Of a stretch of DNA of 64,000 bases, positions 22,429-32,394 are shown one piece after another; the stretch's first letter is position 1, and the number at the start of each line of letters is the position of its first letter. Below the pieces are notes generated by a model. It had not been told where the DNA came from and made no database searches. It saw only the letters and a list, made by a program, of their open reading frames with translations. A program made the translations under genes and the position numbers. Source of the stretch: Campanula takesimana (taxonomy: Eukaryota; Streptophyta; Magnoliopsida; Asterales; Campanulaceae); assembly GCA_026119855.1 (NCBI GenBank), contig JAOWBW010000861.1:372001-436000 (forward strand), given 5' to 3'.

Positions 22429-22942
22429 TGTTGGAATAGAGGACCAACCGGTACTAGACTTCGGAGAAAAAGGAAGAAATTCGTCGGAGTGGACTGACAC
22501 TCTGGGCGGCCGCCCAGGGTGATGGTGGGCGACCGCCCACTTGATCAGTTTGGAATCATCAGCGGAGTCCAAGAGTGGGCGACCGCCCATAAGCAAAGTG
22601 GGCGCCCGCCCACATGTCAGGACAGGTTTTTTGCTGAGTTGTTTTTGGGCCAGATTTCGGGTTTCCTTGTCCGTCTAGGGTTAGGTTTTATTCTAGGATG
22701 CCTATATAAGCAATGTTCTACCCCATACTCATTCTAACTCCATATTTACATATTATAGTGCAAGATCCTGGCTTGGTAGTGCCCCCAGACGTAGTCAAAC
22801 ATATTGACGAACTGGGTAAACAATTTCTTGTGTTCGTTTTATCTTTTGCTTTGGGTTTCTTATTTCTTGTGCTTGTTTGTGGTGCCGGGTTTTTCTTGCG
22901 ATTTGCTTGGGTGTTGGGTTGGGAAGGGTCAATTCCACAACA
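22429..22942 (+). repeat. 5' LTR of a copia element inserted in the TPR fragment
   Basis: Starts TGTTGGAATAGAGGACC exactly where TPR similarity stops and ends ...CAATTCCACAACA. A degraded primer site (tggtacaaaagc) begins two bases later. It has a TATA box, cctatataagc, at 22701-22710. The 3' LTR is missing; the element is truncated by the gypsy element at 23762. A possible target duplicate is tgcta (22424-22428), with no partner seen. Confidence 0.7.
22500..22620 (+). promoter_or_regulatory. Four CpG palindromes upstream of a TATA box
   Basis: CTGGGCGGCCGCCCAG (perfect palindrome, 22502), GTGGGCGACCGCCCAC (22528), GTGGGCGACCGCCCAT (22574) and GTGGGCGCCCGCCCAC (22597) lie 80-200 bp upstream of the TATA box at 22701. 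Stems of six or more bases surround a two-base centre. Confidence 0.6.
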
Positions 22943-22944
22943 AC

Positions 22945-22956
22945 TGGTACAAAAGC
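22945..22956 (+). other. Degraded primer binding site
   Basis: tggtacaaaagc keeps 9 of 12 positions of the tRNA-Met complement tggtatcagagc, two bases after the LTR end. Confidence 0.55.
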
Positions 22957-22996
22957 TTTGGTTGGACGATCAAAGGGGTTTATCAAGCAATCAAGA

Positions 22997-23762
22997 ATGG
23001 GTAAAGATAAACAAGCGGTGGAGAAATTTGATGGGTCTAACTATGGATATTGGAGGATGCAAATAGAGGATCTCTTGTATAATAAGGATCTCTATATGCC
23101 TCTAATAGGAGTCAAACCGGAAAAAGAAAAGCAGGAAGACTGGGATCTCATGGATCGGAAAGCCTTAGGGGTGGTTCGATCTACTTTGTCGAAGTGGATC
23201 GCGAAGACTACCAGGAAGGCGAAAACCACCAAGGAGCTATTGGATTATCTTACTGAGTGATTTGAAACTCCATCTGCTGCAAATAAGGTTGATTTGATAC
23301 GAAAGATAGATAATCTCAAGAATGTAAGAGGGAGGATCTATAGCTAAACACATCGATGAGTTTATGGATATTATAGACTCATTGACTGCGTTGGAGATTA
23401 CTTTCGGTGACGAGGTTCATACGTGTTTATTGCTAGCGTCCTTACCAAGGAGTTGGAGCAGAACGGTGACAGCGTTAAATGCTTCAGCGGGTAAGAATAA
23501 ATTGAAGTATGATGATGTTAAGGACTTCCTCTTGGGCGAAGAAAATCGCATAAAGAAGTTGGGGACACCGTCTACTTCGGAATCGGTCTTGGCTACAACT
23601 AGTAGGGGAAGACCGGGTTCTAGCAATAAAGGGAGAACAGGGTCAAGGGAAAGTGTAATCGGTGGTGGGGATCAGTCTGCGGAGAACAAAGAAAGACCAA
23701 GGGTTGCCAGAGGATCGGTAGAGTGCTATCATTGTAAGGATTTAGGACACTACAAGAGGGCT
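22997..23762 (+). pseudogene. Copia gag, truncated within its zinc knuckle
   Basis: From ATG 22997 the frame gives a copia Gag (FDGSNYGYWRMQIEDLL, then the UBN2-type region with VDLIRKIDNLKN, then SIAKHIDEFMD and LLLASLPRSW). A stop follows LLDYLTE (23260) and there is a frame change near 23325. The final piece, CYHCKDLGHYKRA, is a CCHC knuckle missing its last cysteine. There the sequence passes into a gypsy LTR, so the ORF ends with about 20 residues of LTR-derived nonsense. No pol follows. The lineage is probably Tork-like. Confidence 0.8.
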
Positions 23763-25415
23763 TTGAATAAGTCATTTCTACCTGAACAAAACATATTTCT
23801 GCGATACTTTTTCCGGAAATAGGTAAGTTATTAATTCCCCTTTAAATATTAAAATGGTCATATATGTTATACTTGATACTTGTACTTGTTAATTTTGTGA
23901 TTTGGATGATTTTTGTGATACTTGTAATTTTGGGACAAAGGGAGTATTCACCTTTTGTGTAGGAATGAAGAGTTAAATAGAAAGTAATGTTTTGGGGTGG
24001 TTGTTGCACTCCAGGTAATATTATAAGTGTTAGTAAGTTATACTCCTACGCTTGGGACGGATGAATTTGGCTTGCAGGAGAAATTTGAGAATTTTGAGTC
24101 TGGCTCATGGGCGACCGCCCATAATGGGGTTGAGCGACCGCCCACAACTACTAAAAGGTTTGGTCTGGGACAGAGCATTTTGGGCGACCGCCCAGTCTGG
24201 TTTTGGGCGACCGCCCATAATTGCTGAAAGGTTGAGTTGTTCCAATCCAAGTGATTTAGAGTTCAATATTGGTCTAGGTCTTAGGTGATATCCTAGAGTA
24301 CCTAGAGGGTTGTTGTGGAACACCCTAGTATTTGAAATTGGTTCCTCTGTGAACATAAGAGTTGTGAAATTTGACTAAATATTAATTGGATTTGGTTGAA
24401 CATCTTTTGGTGTGGTTTGGATTGGTTCACCTTTGTGATGTGTTTGGCTTGATTCCCTACCTTGGAATCATTGCCCCCGGTTGTTGTTTAAGCAAGTATT
24501 CATTACTATGCTTGTTTGAAAGTCCAGGTGGTACTTGTTGTGGAGTCGGGCAGTGGTAGGGATTATAATGGCACACGAGCCAAGTTCATTGTAAGGGTTC
24601 TACCATTGGTTTCCCATTTTTAACCCCCTTCCTTGGGCCACGGATTGGGTCTGGGCTAGATCTCCTTTGTGTTAGTTTAGTCACCGTTTGGGTTATGACT
24701 TTGTGTCATTTCCCCCCATTGTTGTTGTTGTTTGGTTCATGAACCGGTTTCAGCCCTTTGGTGCTGCTCAGTTGATACCTCTCAGATGGTTATATGTTTG
24801 ATTCGAGAACCTTGGCTCAGTATCCACAGTTGAGTGTTTATTTCCGCCTTATGTGTGGAAAGATGAGTTGGCTTTGCCTATCATGTTACGTGCTATGTGA
24901 ATGTTTATTGACATTGTTCAATTATGAGTATCATTTCAGCATGTAACGTAGTTGCATTTTAGTAGCTTACTGAGATTCATTCTTACCCTTATTTGTTTAC
25001 TGTTTTAGATAAAGGAGAGCCCAGGGGATAGGTCACTTCACAAGGGAGGACGTCGAGGTGGTGATTTTGGGTAAGATATTTTGGGAAAGTAAGTTTGGTA
25101 AGTAAAGGCTACATTATGTAAATGTATAACGTTTTGGGTAGTGTACCCGTGACTTCATCTTTGTATCACCTATTTTTGGAACATGTTGGTGAGTTGTAAA
25201 TTTGTAAGTAAAGTGTGTAAGCCTTATGGCTAAGTACTTTGGATTGTGAAAGTTTGTTTATGTGGAAATGAAATCAAGTTTCAAGTAAATGTGTTTGGTT
25301 ATATGAAACTTTTATGAAAGTACATTTCGAAAAATTTTCCTAAAATGTTTTATGACGTCTTCCGATCGTGTCCAGAGCGTGGGGCCTAGTAGGACCATGG
25401 GTGCGGGGCGCGATA
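23763..25415 (+). repeat. 5' LTR of the gypsy element (partial)
   Basis: Differs from 30434-32098 by a few percent by eye, plus a shorter (GTT)n tract (24720-24732 versus 31384-31413). Ends gcgcgata where the 3' copy has gcgcgaca. The missing first part contained the likely promoter and start of transcription. Confidence 0.88.
24105..24225 (+). promoter_or_regulatory. CpG palindrome cluster in the gypsy 5' LTR
   Basis: Four units in two pairs: ATGGGCGACCGCCCAT, GAGCGACCGCCCAC, TGGGCGACCGCCCAG and TGGGCGACCGCCCAT. No TATA box lies close downstream. In the full LTR the cluster starts about 790 bp in, so here it may be within the transcribed part. Confidence 0.5.
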
Positions 25416-25417
25416 GT

Positions 25418-25430
25418 TGGTATCAGAGCT
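25418..25430 (+). other. Primer binding site (tRNA-Met)
   Basis: tggtatcagagct follows the 5' LTR after two bases and is a perfect initiator tRNA-Met complement for 12 bases. Confidence 0.92.
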
Positions 25431-25525
25431 AGGTTGTAGATGGTCTAGAATGACTAAGTGACCTAGGAAGGTAGTTGTGTATAGAGTGAGTAACGTTGAG
25501 TGTCTTATGCAGGTACTTATTGAAA

Positions 25526-26480
25526 ATGGTTGAGACTGAAGCAGATCAGGCTAGTTCTTTAGGGCAAGTGTATGCCATAGAAGAGGCCCGAATCATGTTT
25601 CAGGGGACGTTTGAAGCAGCCATGAAAACTTTAAATAATCAGAGGCAAGGAGGAGAACAAGCACCTCCGAGATATGGGTTAGAACAGTTCCTGAAGATGA
25701 AACCAATAGCTTATGAAGGAGAACCAGAGGTAATAAAGGTCGAGAGGTGGATAGAGTCGATGGAGAAAATATATGATGTCTTGAGATGTTCAGATGAAGA
25801 ACAAGTCAGGTTTGCTACCTATAAACTGAGTGGAGCTGCTGAGCACTGGTGGAGAGCTTTGAAAACAAATTGGGATAAGAATCATATACCCTATACTTAG
25901 GAAAATTTTCTGAGGAAGTTCAAGGAACATTTCATTCCTCGGGTAGATCAAGATAAGAAGGAAATGGAGTTTCTTAACTTGGAACAGAATACTATGTCTG
26001 TGGCTCAGTATACATCCAAATTCACGGAGTTATCCAGGTACTGTACTCACTTGGTGGCAACTGAGGAAAGGAAGGCAACTAGATTTGTAAAGGGTTTGAG
26101 AACTGTGATCCGAAGTCAACTAGTATCCCATAAGTTGCAAGACTTTCAAGATGCTGTTGATAGAGCATATCAGGTGGAGCATGATATAGAAGAGCATAAG
26201 AGGAAAATTGAATTGGCAGGTATAGGAAGGTAAGGAAGACCTCAACCACAGCATGGTGATAATCGAGGAGGTCAGGGAATACCATTACAATTTAGAGGGC
26301 AACCAATTGTCAGGAATCAAGGTAACACCCCGGGGAATCAAGGTAGAAGAATATGTAATTACTGTCAGAAGGAAGGGCACTCTGAAGAGCGATGTTAGAA
26401 GAAGCAAGGAAAGTGTTTGAATTGTGGTTATCTTGGCCATTTTCAGAGGGATTGTCCAAGAGCAAGGATTGTACCATATG
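25526..26480 (+). pseudogene. Gypsy gag with two zinc knuckles
   Basis: From ATG 25526 the frame encodes a Retrotrans_gag capsid (FLKMKPIAYEGEPEVIKVERW, AEHWWRALK, FLRKFKEHFIPR...EFLNLEQ) and two CCHC boxes, CNYCQKEGHSEERC and CLNCGYLGHFQRDC (26355-26456), both with complete CX2CX4HX4C ligands. Three in-frame stops interrupt it, after PYT (25898), after GIGR (26231) and after ERC (26396). The first and third fall where relatives have Trp (TGG to TAG). No frame change is seen, so all decay here is by point mutation. Confidence 0.88.
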
Positions 26481-28540
26481 GGAGTGGAGCAGGATCATCT
26501 CAGGGTCAGAAGATGGATGCCTCAGGGAAGCCTAAAGTGCAAGGTCTTGTTTTTGCTATCAACCAACAGCAGGCTTCAAATTCTTCTAACGTGATAGGAG
26601 GTATAATTTCTGTGTCTAGTTTGAGGGCACGGGCACTTATATACCCTGGCTCTTCGCATTCTTATGTGTCTGTGCATTTTGCTTCTCGATTGCATGTTTC
26701 TTCTGAATCTCTACCTTATGTGTTAGAGGTGTTTACTCCTATAGGGGAGTGTTTGGTGACTAATAAGGTGTTACATGGCTGTGATGTGTATATTTGGGAG
26801 CATGTTTTATTTGCTGATTTAGTTGTTTTTCCATTACAAGATTTTGATATTATCTTGGGAATGGATTGGTTGAGTAAATACCATGCTTCAGTTGATTGTT
26901 ATAAAAAGGTGGTTATATTTTCTATTCCTAATGTGCCTAAATTTACTTTTGAGGATGCTCCTTTGGGTAAGGGAATTCGTATTATTTCTTATGTGAAAGC
27001 TAGAAAGTTGTTGCATCGTGGTTGTACGGGGTATTTGGCTAGTGTTCTTGATATTACTAAAAAGTTGCCTGAAGTAGAGGATGTGCATATTGTGAAAGAG
27101 TTTCCTGATGTGTTCTCTACTGAGTATTCTATGCCTCCTGATAGGGAGATCGAGTTTTGTATTGACTTACTTCCAGGTACTACACCGATATCTGAATCAC
27201 CTTATAGAATGGCTCCAACTGAATTAAAGGAGTTGAAAGTTCAATTGCAAGAGTTGTTTGCTAGGGGTTTCATCCGACCCAGTGTATCACCGTGGGGAGC
27301 TCCTGTGTTGTTTGTAAAGAAGAAAGATGGGTCCTTGAGACTATGCATCGACTATAGAAAACTGAATCAGGTGACTGTAAAGAACAAATATCCTTTGCCT
27401 CACATTGATGATTTATTTGATCAACTCCAAGGTCCAGTTGTCTTTTTGAAGCTTGATTTGAGGAGTGGGTATCACCAGTTGAAGATCCACTCAGAAGACA
27501 TTCCTAAGACTGCTTTCCGTAGTAGGTATGGTCATTATGAGTTTCTTGTTATGCCTTTCGGGTTAACAAATGCTCCAGCTGTTTTCATGGATATGATGAA
27601 TCGGGTTTTCAAGCCTTATCTTGATTCTTTTGTGGTTGTGTTCATTGATGACATCCTTGTTTATTCTAAGTCTCGGGAGGAGCATGAGCAACACTTGCGA
27701 ATGGTTCTATCTATTCTTCGGGAGAAGCAGTTGTTTGCAAAATTCAGTAAGTGTGCTTTTTGGCTCGATGAAGTTTCTTTTCTGGGACATATGGTTTCTA
27801 ATAGAGGTATATCTGTTGATCCATCAAAAATTGAAGGTATTGTGAATTGGAAGAGGCTAGATTCAGTTACTGAAATTCGAAGTTTCTTGGGGTTAGCTGG
27901 GTACTACAGAAGATTTATTGAGGGGTTTTCCAAGATTGATACACCATTGACTCAGTTGACTCGAAAGAATGTACCATATGTGTGGGATGACAAATGTCAA
28001 GTTAGTTTTGAGGAGTTAAATAAGAGGTTGACCACCGCTCCTATTCTTGCACTGCCTAATGGAAATGATGAATTGGTAATTTATAGTGATGCTTCAAAAG
28101 AAGGCTTGGGGTGTGTTTTAATGCAGAGTGGGAAGGTAATTGCATATGCTTCAAGGAAGTTAACTCCTAGTGAGCAGAATTATCCAACCCATGACATGGA
28201 GCTTGCAGCTATTGTTTTTGCGTTACACAAATAGAAGCATTATCTATATGGAGCAAAATTTGAGATTTTCACAGATCATCAGAGTTTGAAGTATCTTTTC
28301 TCCCAGAAAGAGTTGAATAATAGACAACGAAGATGGATGGAGCTGTTGAAGGATTATGATTGCACCATTTCTTATCATCCGGGCAAGGCAAATGTGGTAG
28401 CTGATGCTATTAGCCGGAAGTCTTATGTAGCTTCATTGATGGTACGGGAATGGAAGATGTTAGAAGATACTCGAGATTACGAATATCAGAGTATTGCCAA
28501 CCTTAATTCAACAAATCAAGGATGCTCAGAAATATGACCC
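26481..28540 (+). pseudogene. Gypsy protease, reverse transcriptase and RNase H
   Basis: The protease has YPGSSHSYVS (26641), where the catalytic Asp of the D-[TS]-G motif is replaced by Tyr and Thr/Ser by Pro, and later ILGMDWLSKY. RT is complete (about residues 230-470 of the 605-aa frame): LRLCIDYRKLNQ, LKLDLRSGYHQ, MPFGLTNAPAVF and the active site VFIDDILVYSK. RNase H has YSDASKEGLGCVLMQ, a stop after FALHK (28234) where relatives have Trp, then IFTDHQSLKYLF and YHPGKANVVADAISR. The RT core looks undamaged; protease is inactive by substitution. Confidence 0.92.
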
Positions 28541-29949
28541 CGAGTTAGTGAAGATAATGGGTAAAATCAAAGATGGAAGATTTGAAGACTTTTCTCTCAG
28601 TTCTGAAGAAGTATTGACTTTCAGAGGTAGATTGTGTGTGCCTAATGTTGATGGAATTAAACTTCAAGTTCTTGAGGAAGGCCATAAGTCGAGGTATACT
28701 ATTCATCCTGGGAGTACCAAAATGTATCAAGATTTGAAGTAACACTTTTGGTGGAACAACATGAAGCGGGAAATAGCGGATTATGTGTCGAAGTGTTTGA
28801 CTTGTCAACAAGTGAAAGCTGAACATCAAAGACCCGCAGGTTTGATTCAACCTTTAGAGATACCGGAGTGGAAGTGGGAACATATTACTATAGATTTTGT
28901 GACAGGGTTACCTCGTACTCGGAGAATGCATGATGCAGTTTGAGTAATTGTGGACAGATTGACAAAGTATTCTCATTTCCTACCTATTGAGATTGGTTAT
29001 TCGATGGAAAGGCTTGCTACTTTGTACATTAATGAGATAGTAAAGTTGCATGGAGTTCCAGTTAGCATTGTATCTGATCGTGATCCTAGATTCACTTCTC
29101 AGTTTTGGCAAGCATTTCAGAAGTCTTTGGGTTCAGAATTGAGATTCAGTACTTCTTTTCATCCTCAAACAGATGGCCAGTCAGAAAGAACCATTCAGAT
29201 TCTTGAGGATATGTTGAGAGCTTGTTCAGTTGATTTTGCAGATTCTTGGGATATTCATTTGCCTCTCGTGGAATTTGCTTATAAGAATAGTTTTCAGTCG
29301 AGTATTGGGATGGCTCCTTATGAAGCATTGTATGGAAGAAAGTGTCGTTCATCTATTTGTTGGGATGAAGTTGGGGAAGCAAAGATTTGGGGTAGTGATA
29401 TGGTTAATGACTCAGTTGAGAAGGTTAAGCTTATTCGGGATCGATTGACTATTGCTCAGAGTCGTCAAAAGAGTTATGCTGATCACCGGAGGCGAGACCT
29501 TGAGTTTGAAAAGGGTGACTTTGTGTTTCTGAAAGTTTCTCCAAAGGTGGGAATTAAAAGATATGGGAAGAAAGGTAAACTTGTTCCGAGGTTTGTTGGG
29601 GCTTTTGAGATTTTGGGAAGAGTTGGAGATCGAGCTTATCGTCTTGCGTTACCTCCTTCTCTTGACAAGATTCATAATGTGTTTCATGTTTCTATGCTTT
29701 GAAAGTATGTGTATGATCCATCTCATGTGTTATCTGATATACCTGAGGATATTGAACCAAGTATGTCCTATGAGGAGCATCCAATTCAAGTCATTGATTC
29801 TAAAGTTCAAGAATTGAGAACTAAAGAGTATTCCTCTTGTTAGAATCGTGTGGAGGAACCATAATGTGGAAGAATCAACTTGGGAGCTTCGGGATGAAAT
29901 GGAAAGAAAGTATCCTTGGTTGTTTGATTCGTTTGGTAAGTTATCCTAA
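28494..29949 (+). pseudogene. Gypsy integrase with chromodomain-like tail
   Basis: A zinc-binding N-terminus (GHKSRYTIHPGSTKMYQDLK, then CLTCQQVKAEH) is followed by the DDE core: TIDFVTGLP, VSDRDPRFTS and SFHPQTDGQSERTIQ. The GPY/F-type tail includes KLVPRFVGAFEILGRVG and IHNVFHVSML. A short chromodomain-like end follows (IPLVRIVWRNHNVEESTWE...YPWLFD), reached through a frame change near 29826. Stops lie after YQDLK, after MHDAV and after SML (29700). The chromodomain suggests targeting to marked heterochromatin, a known feature of chromoviruses. The catalytic acidic residues remain. Confidence 0.88.
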
Positions 29950-29970
29950 AATTCGGGATGAATTTTCTTT

Positions 29971-29983
29971 AAAGGGGAGTGAT
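29971..29983 (+). other. Polypurine tract of the gypsy element
   Basis: aaaggggagtgat immediately before the 3' LTR start TGTAACG. Confidence 0.85.
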
Positions 29984-31383
29984 TGTAACGACCCCAAAAC
30001 TCGTCCCTATTTATTTTATATTTTTGGGGATTTTAATTTGACTTATGTGTGCATTTTATGTGTTGCATCATATTTTATGACTTGCACATCTTACTTGATT
30101 AAATGTGCTATTTACTTAGTTAGTAGTAATAATGGTAAAGGGAGTTAAATGATTAAGTTGAAACTTTAAGGTCCTTTTTGAAAATATAAGTTTAGGGGTT
30201 AAAGTGTTAAAAATGAAATTTGGGTGACCAAAGTAGAAAAATGGGTAAAAAAATTAAAACACGTTTATCCTTCTTTTCTCTCCCTGTGTGTTCTCATTAT
30301 GCTGAACAACATTTCTCTCGTACTTTCCTAGGGTTAGGAGAAAAAGGTAAGTTCAACCTATTTTGATTTAATTCTTTTTATTTACTTATCCGTTTTAAAA
30401 TCTAATTATAGAAAAATGATTAGGGCGTTGAATAGGTCATTTCTACCCGAACAAAACATATTTCTGCGATACTTTTTCCGGAAATAGGTAAGTTACTAAT
30501 TCCCCTTTAAATATTAAAATGGTCATATATGTTATACTTGATACTTGTACTTGTTAATTTTGTGATTTAGATGATTTTTGTGATACTTGTAATTTTAGGA
30601 CAAAGGGAGTATTCACCTTTTGTGTAGGAATGAAGAGTTAAATTGAAAGTAATGTTTTGAGGTGGTTGTTGCACTCCTGGTAATAGTATAAGTGTTAGTA
30701 AGTTATACTCCTACGCTTGGGACAGATGAATTTGGCTTGCAGGAGAAATTTGAGAATTTTGAGTCTGGCTCATGGGCGACCGCCCATAATGGGGTTGGAC
30801 GACCGCCCACAACTACGAAAAGGTTTGGTCTAGGACAGAGCATTTTGGGCGACCGCCCAGTATGGTTTTGGGCGACCACCTATAATTGCTGAAAGGTTGA
30901 GTTGTTCCAATCCTAGTGATTTAGAGTTCAATCTTGGTTTAGGTCTTAAGTGATATCCTAGAGTACCTAGAGGGTTGTTGTGGAACACCCTAGTGTTTGA
31001 AATTGGTTCCTTTGTGAACATAAGAGTTGTGAAATTTGACTAAATGTTAATTGGATTTGGTTGAACATCTTTTGGTGTGGTTTGGATTGGTTCACCTTTG
31101 TGATGTGTTTGGCTTGATTCCCTACTTTGGAATCATTGCTCCCAGTTGTTGTTTAAGCAAGTATTCATTACTATGCTCGTTTGAAAGTCCAGCTGGTACT
31201 GGTTGCGGAGTCGGGCAGTGGTAGGGATTATAATGGCACACGAACCAAGTTCATTGTAAGGCTTCTACCATTGGTTTCCCATTTTTAACTCCCTTCCTTA
31301 GGCCACGGATTGGGTCTGGGCTAGCTCTCCTTTGTGTGAGTTTAGTCACCGTTTGGGTTATGACTTTGTGTCATTTCCCCCCG

Positions 31384-31416
<33 letters not shown>

Positions 31417-32098
31417 GGTTCATGAACCGGTTTCAGCCCTTTGGTGCTGCTCAGTTGATACCTCTCAGATGGTTATATGTTTTATTCGAGAACTTTGGCT
31501 CAGTACCCACAGTTGAGTGTTTATTTCCGCCTTATGTGTGGAAAGATGAGTTGGCTTTGCCTATCATGTTACGTGCTATGTGAATGTTTATTGACATTGT
31601 TCAATCATGAGTATCATTTCAGCATGTAACGTAGTTGCATTTTAGTAGCTTACTGAGATTCATTCTCACCCTTATTTGTTTACTGTTTTAGATAAAGGAG
31701 AGCCCAGGGGATAGGTCACTTCACAAGGGAGGACGTCGAGTTGGTGATTTTGGGTAAGACATTTTGGGAAAGTAAGTTTGGTAAGTAAAGGCTACATTAT
31801 GTAAATGTATAACCTTTTGGGTAGTGTACCCGTGACTTCATCTTTGTATCACCTATTTTTGGAACATGTTGGTGAGTTGTAAATTTGTAAGTAAAGTGTG
31901 TAAGCCTTATGACTAACTACTTTGGATTGTGAAAGTTTGTTTATGTGGAAATGAAATCAAGTTTCAAGTAAATGTGTTTGGTTATATGAAACTTTTATGA
32001 AAGTACATTTCAAAATTTTTTCCTAAAATGTTTTATGACGTCTTCCGATCGTGTCCCGAGCGTGGGGCCAAGTAGGACCACGGGTACGGGGCGCGACA
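29984..32098 (+). repeat. 3' LTR of the gypsy element, 2,115 bp
   Basis: Complete LTR, TGTAACGACCCCAAAACTCG to CGGGGCGCGACA. A CT-rich stretch near 30270-30330 (tctctccctgtgtgttctc) may mark the transcription start. A (GTT)n run lies at 31384-31413. Short frames inside are not genes. Confidence 0.92.
30773..30890 (+). promoter_or_regulatory. CpG palindrome cluster in the gypsy 3' LTR
   Basis: Counterpart of 24105-24225: ATGGGCGACCGCCCAT, GGACGACCGCCCAC, TGGGCGACCGCCCAG and a mutated TGGGCGACCACCTA. Both changed units have lost CpGs or stem pairs. Confidence 0.5.
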
Positions 32099-32152
32099 AT
32101 TTTCATGAAAAATCACTATGCTGATTTGATCAAGAAATTGGGGTAAAATTGA

Positions 32153-32262
32153 TTGCCTGAGTTTGAGGTTAGTGTTGGGCTGTCTCATATTCATAATCTT
32201 GGCTACGTCCATTGTGATTTGAAGCCAGAAAATATTTTCATCGGGGATTTTGGTTTGAGATA
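32153..32262 (+). pseudogene. Captured MAPKKK-like kinase fragment
   Basis: A 36-codon frame reads LPEFEVSVGLSHIHNLGYV, continues into the catalytic-loop motif HCDLKPENIF, and then reaches GDFGLR before a stop. HCDLKPEN and DFG are kinase subdomains VIb and VII. The GLSHIH...GYVHCD context is that of plant MAPKKK-like serine/threonine kinases. Residues expected between the alpha-E helix start and GLSHIH, and between ENIF and DFG, have been deleted. The fragment lies between the gypsy LTR and the right-arm array of the giant MULE, so it is probably captured host DNA. Confidence 0.62.
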
Positions 32263-32394
32263 AAGACAAAGTTCATTTAGGTGTGATATCATTGCATAAT
32301 TGTAATATTCCTGATGAAGTGCATACATGAGATACTTTGATAAATAAGTATCATTTCTGCTCATAAGCTGTTCGACATATTGCCTTAATGAACT

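Larger units (their letters stand above)
23763..32098 (+). mobile_element. Chromovirus-like gypsy element, 5' LTR truncated
   Basis: The 3' LTR is complete (29984-32098, TGTAACGACCCC...GCGCGACA, 2,115 bp). The 5' copy (23763-25415) lacks its first ~450 bp and starts at the position matching 3' LTR base 30434. The primer site (25418-25430), Gag with two zinc knuckles, protease, RT, RNase H, integrase and a C-terminal chromodomain-like module follow in gypsy order. A purine tract, aaaggggagtga, precedes the 3' LTR. Several in-frame stops make it non-autonomous. The layout resembles the Tekay/Del group. Confidence 0.9.

Noticed and set aside
22023..22439. Complete small TPR protein gene
   Set aside because: There is no ATG start, homology continues upstream in another frame, and the 3' end is an LTR junction.
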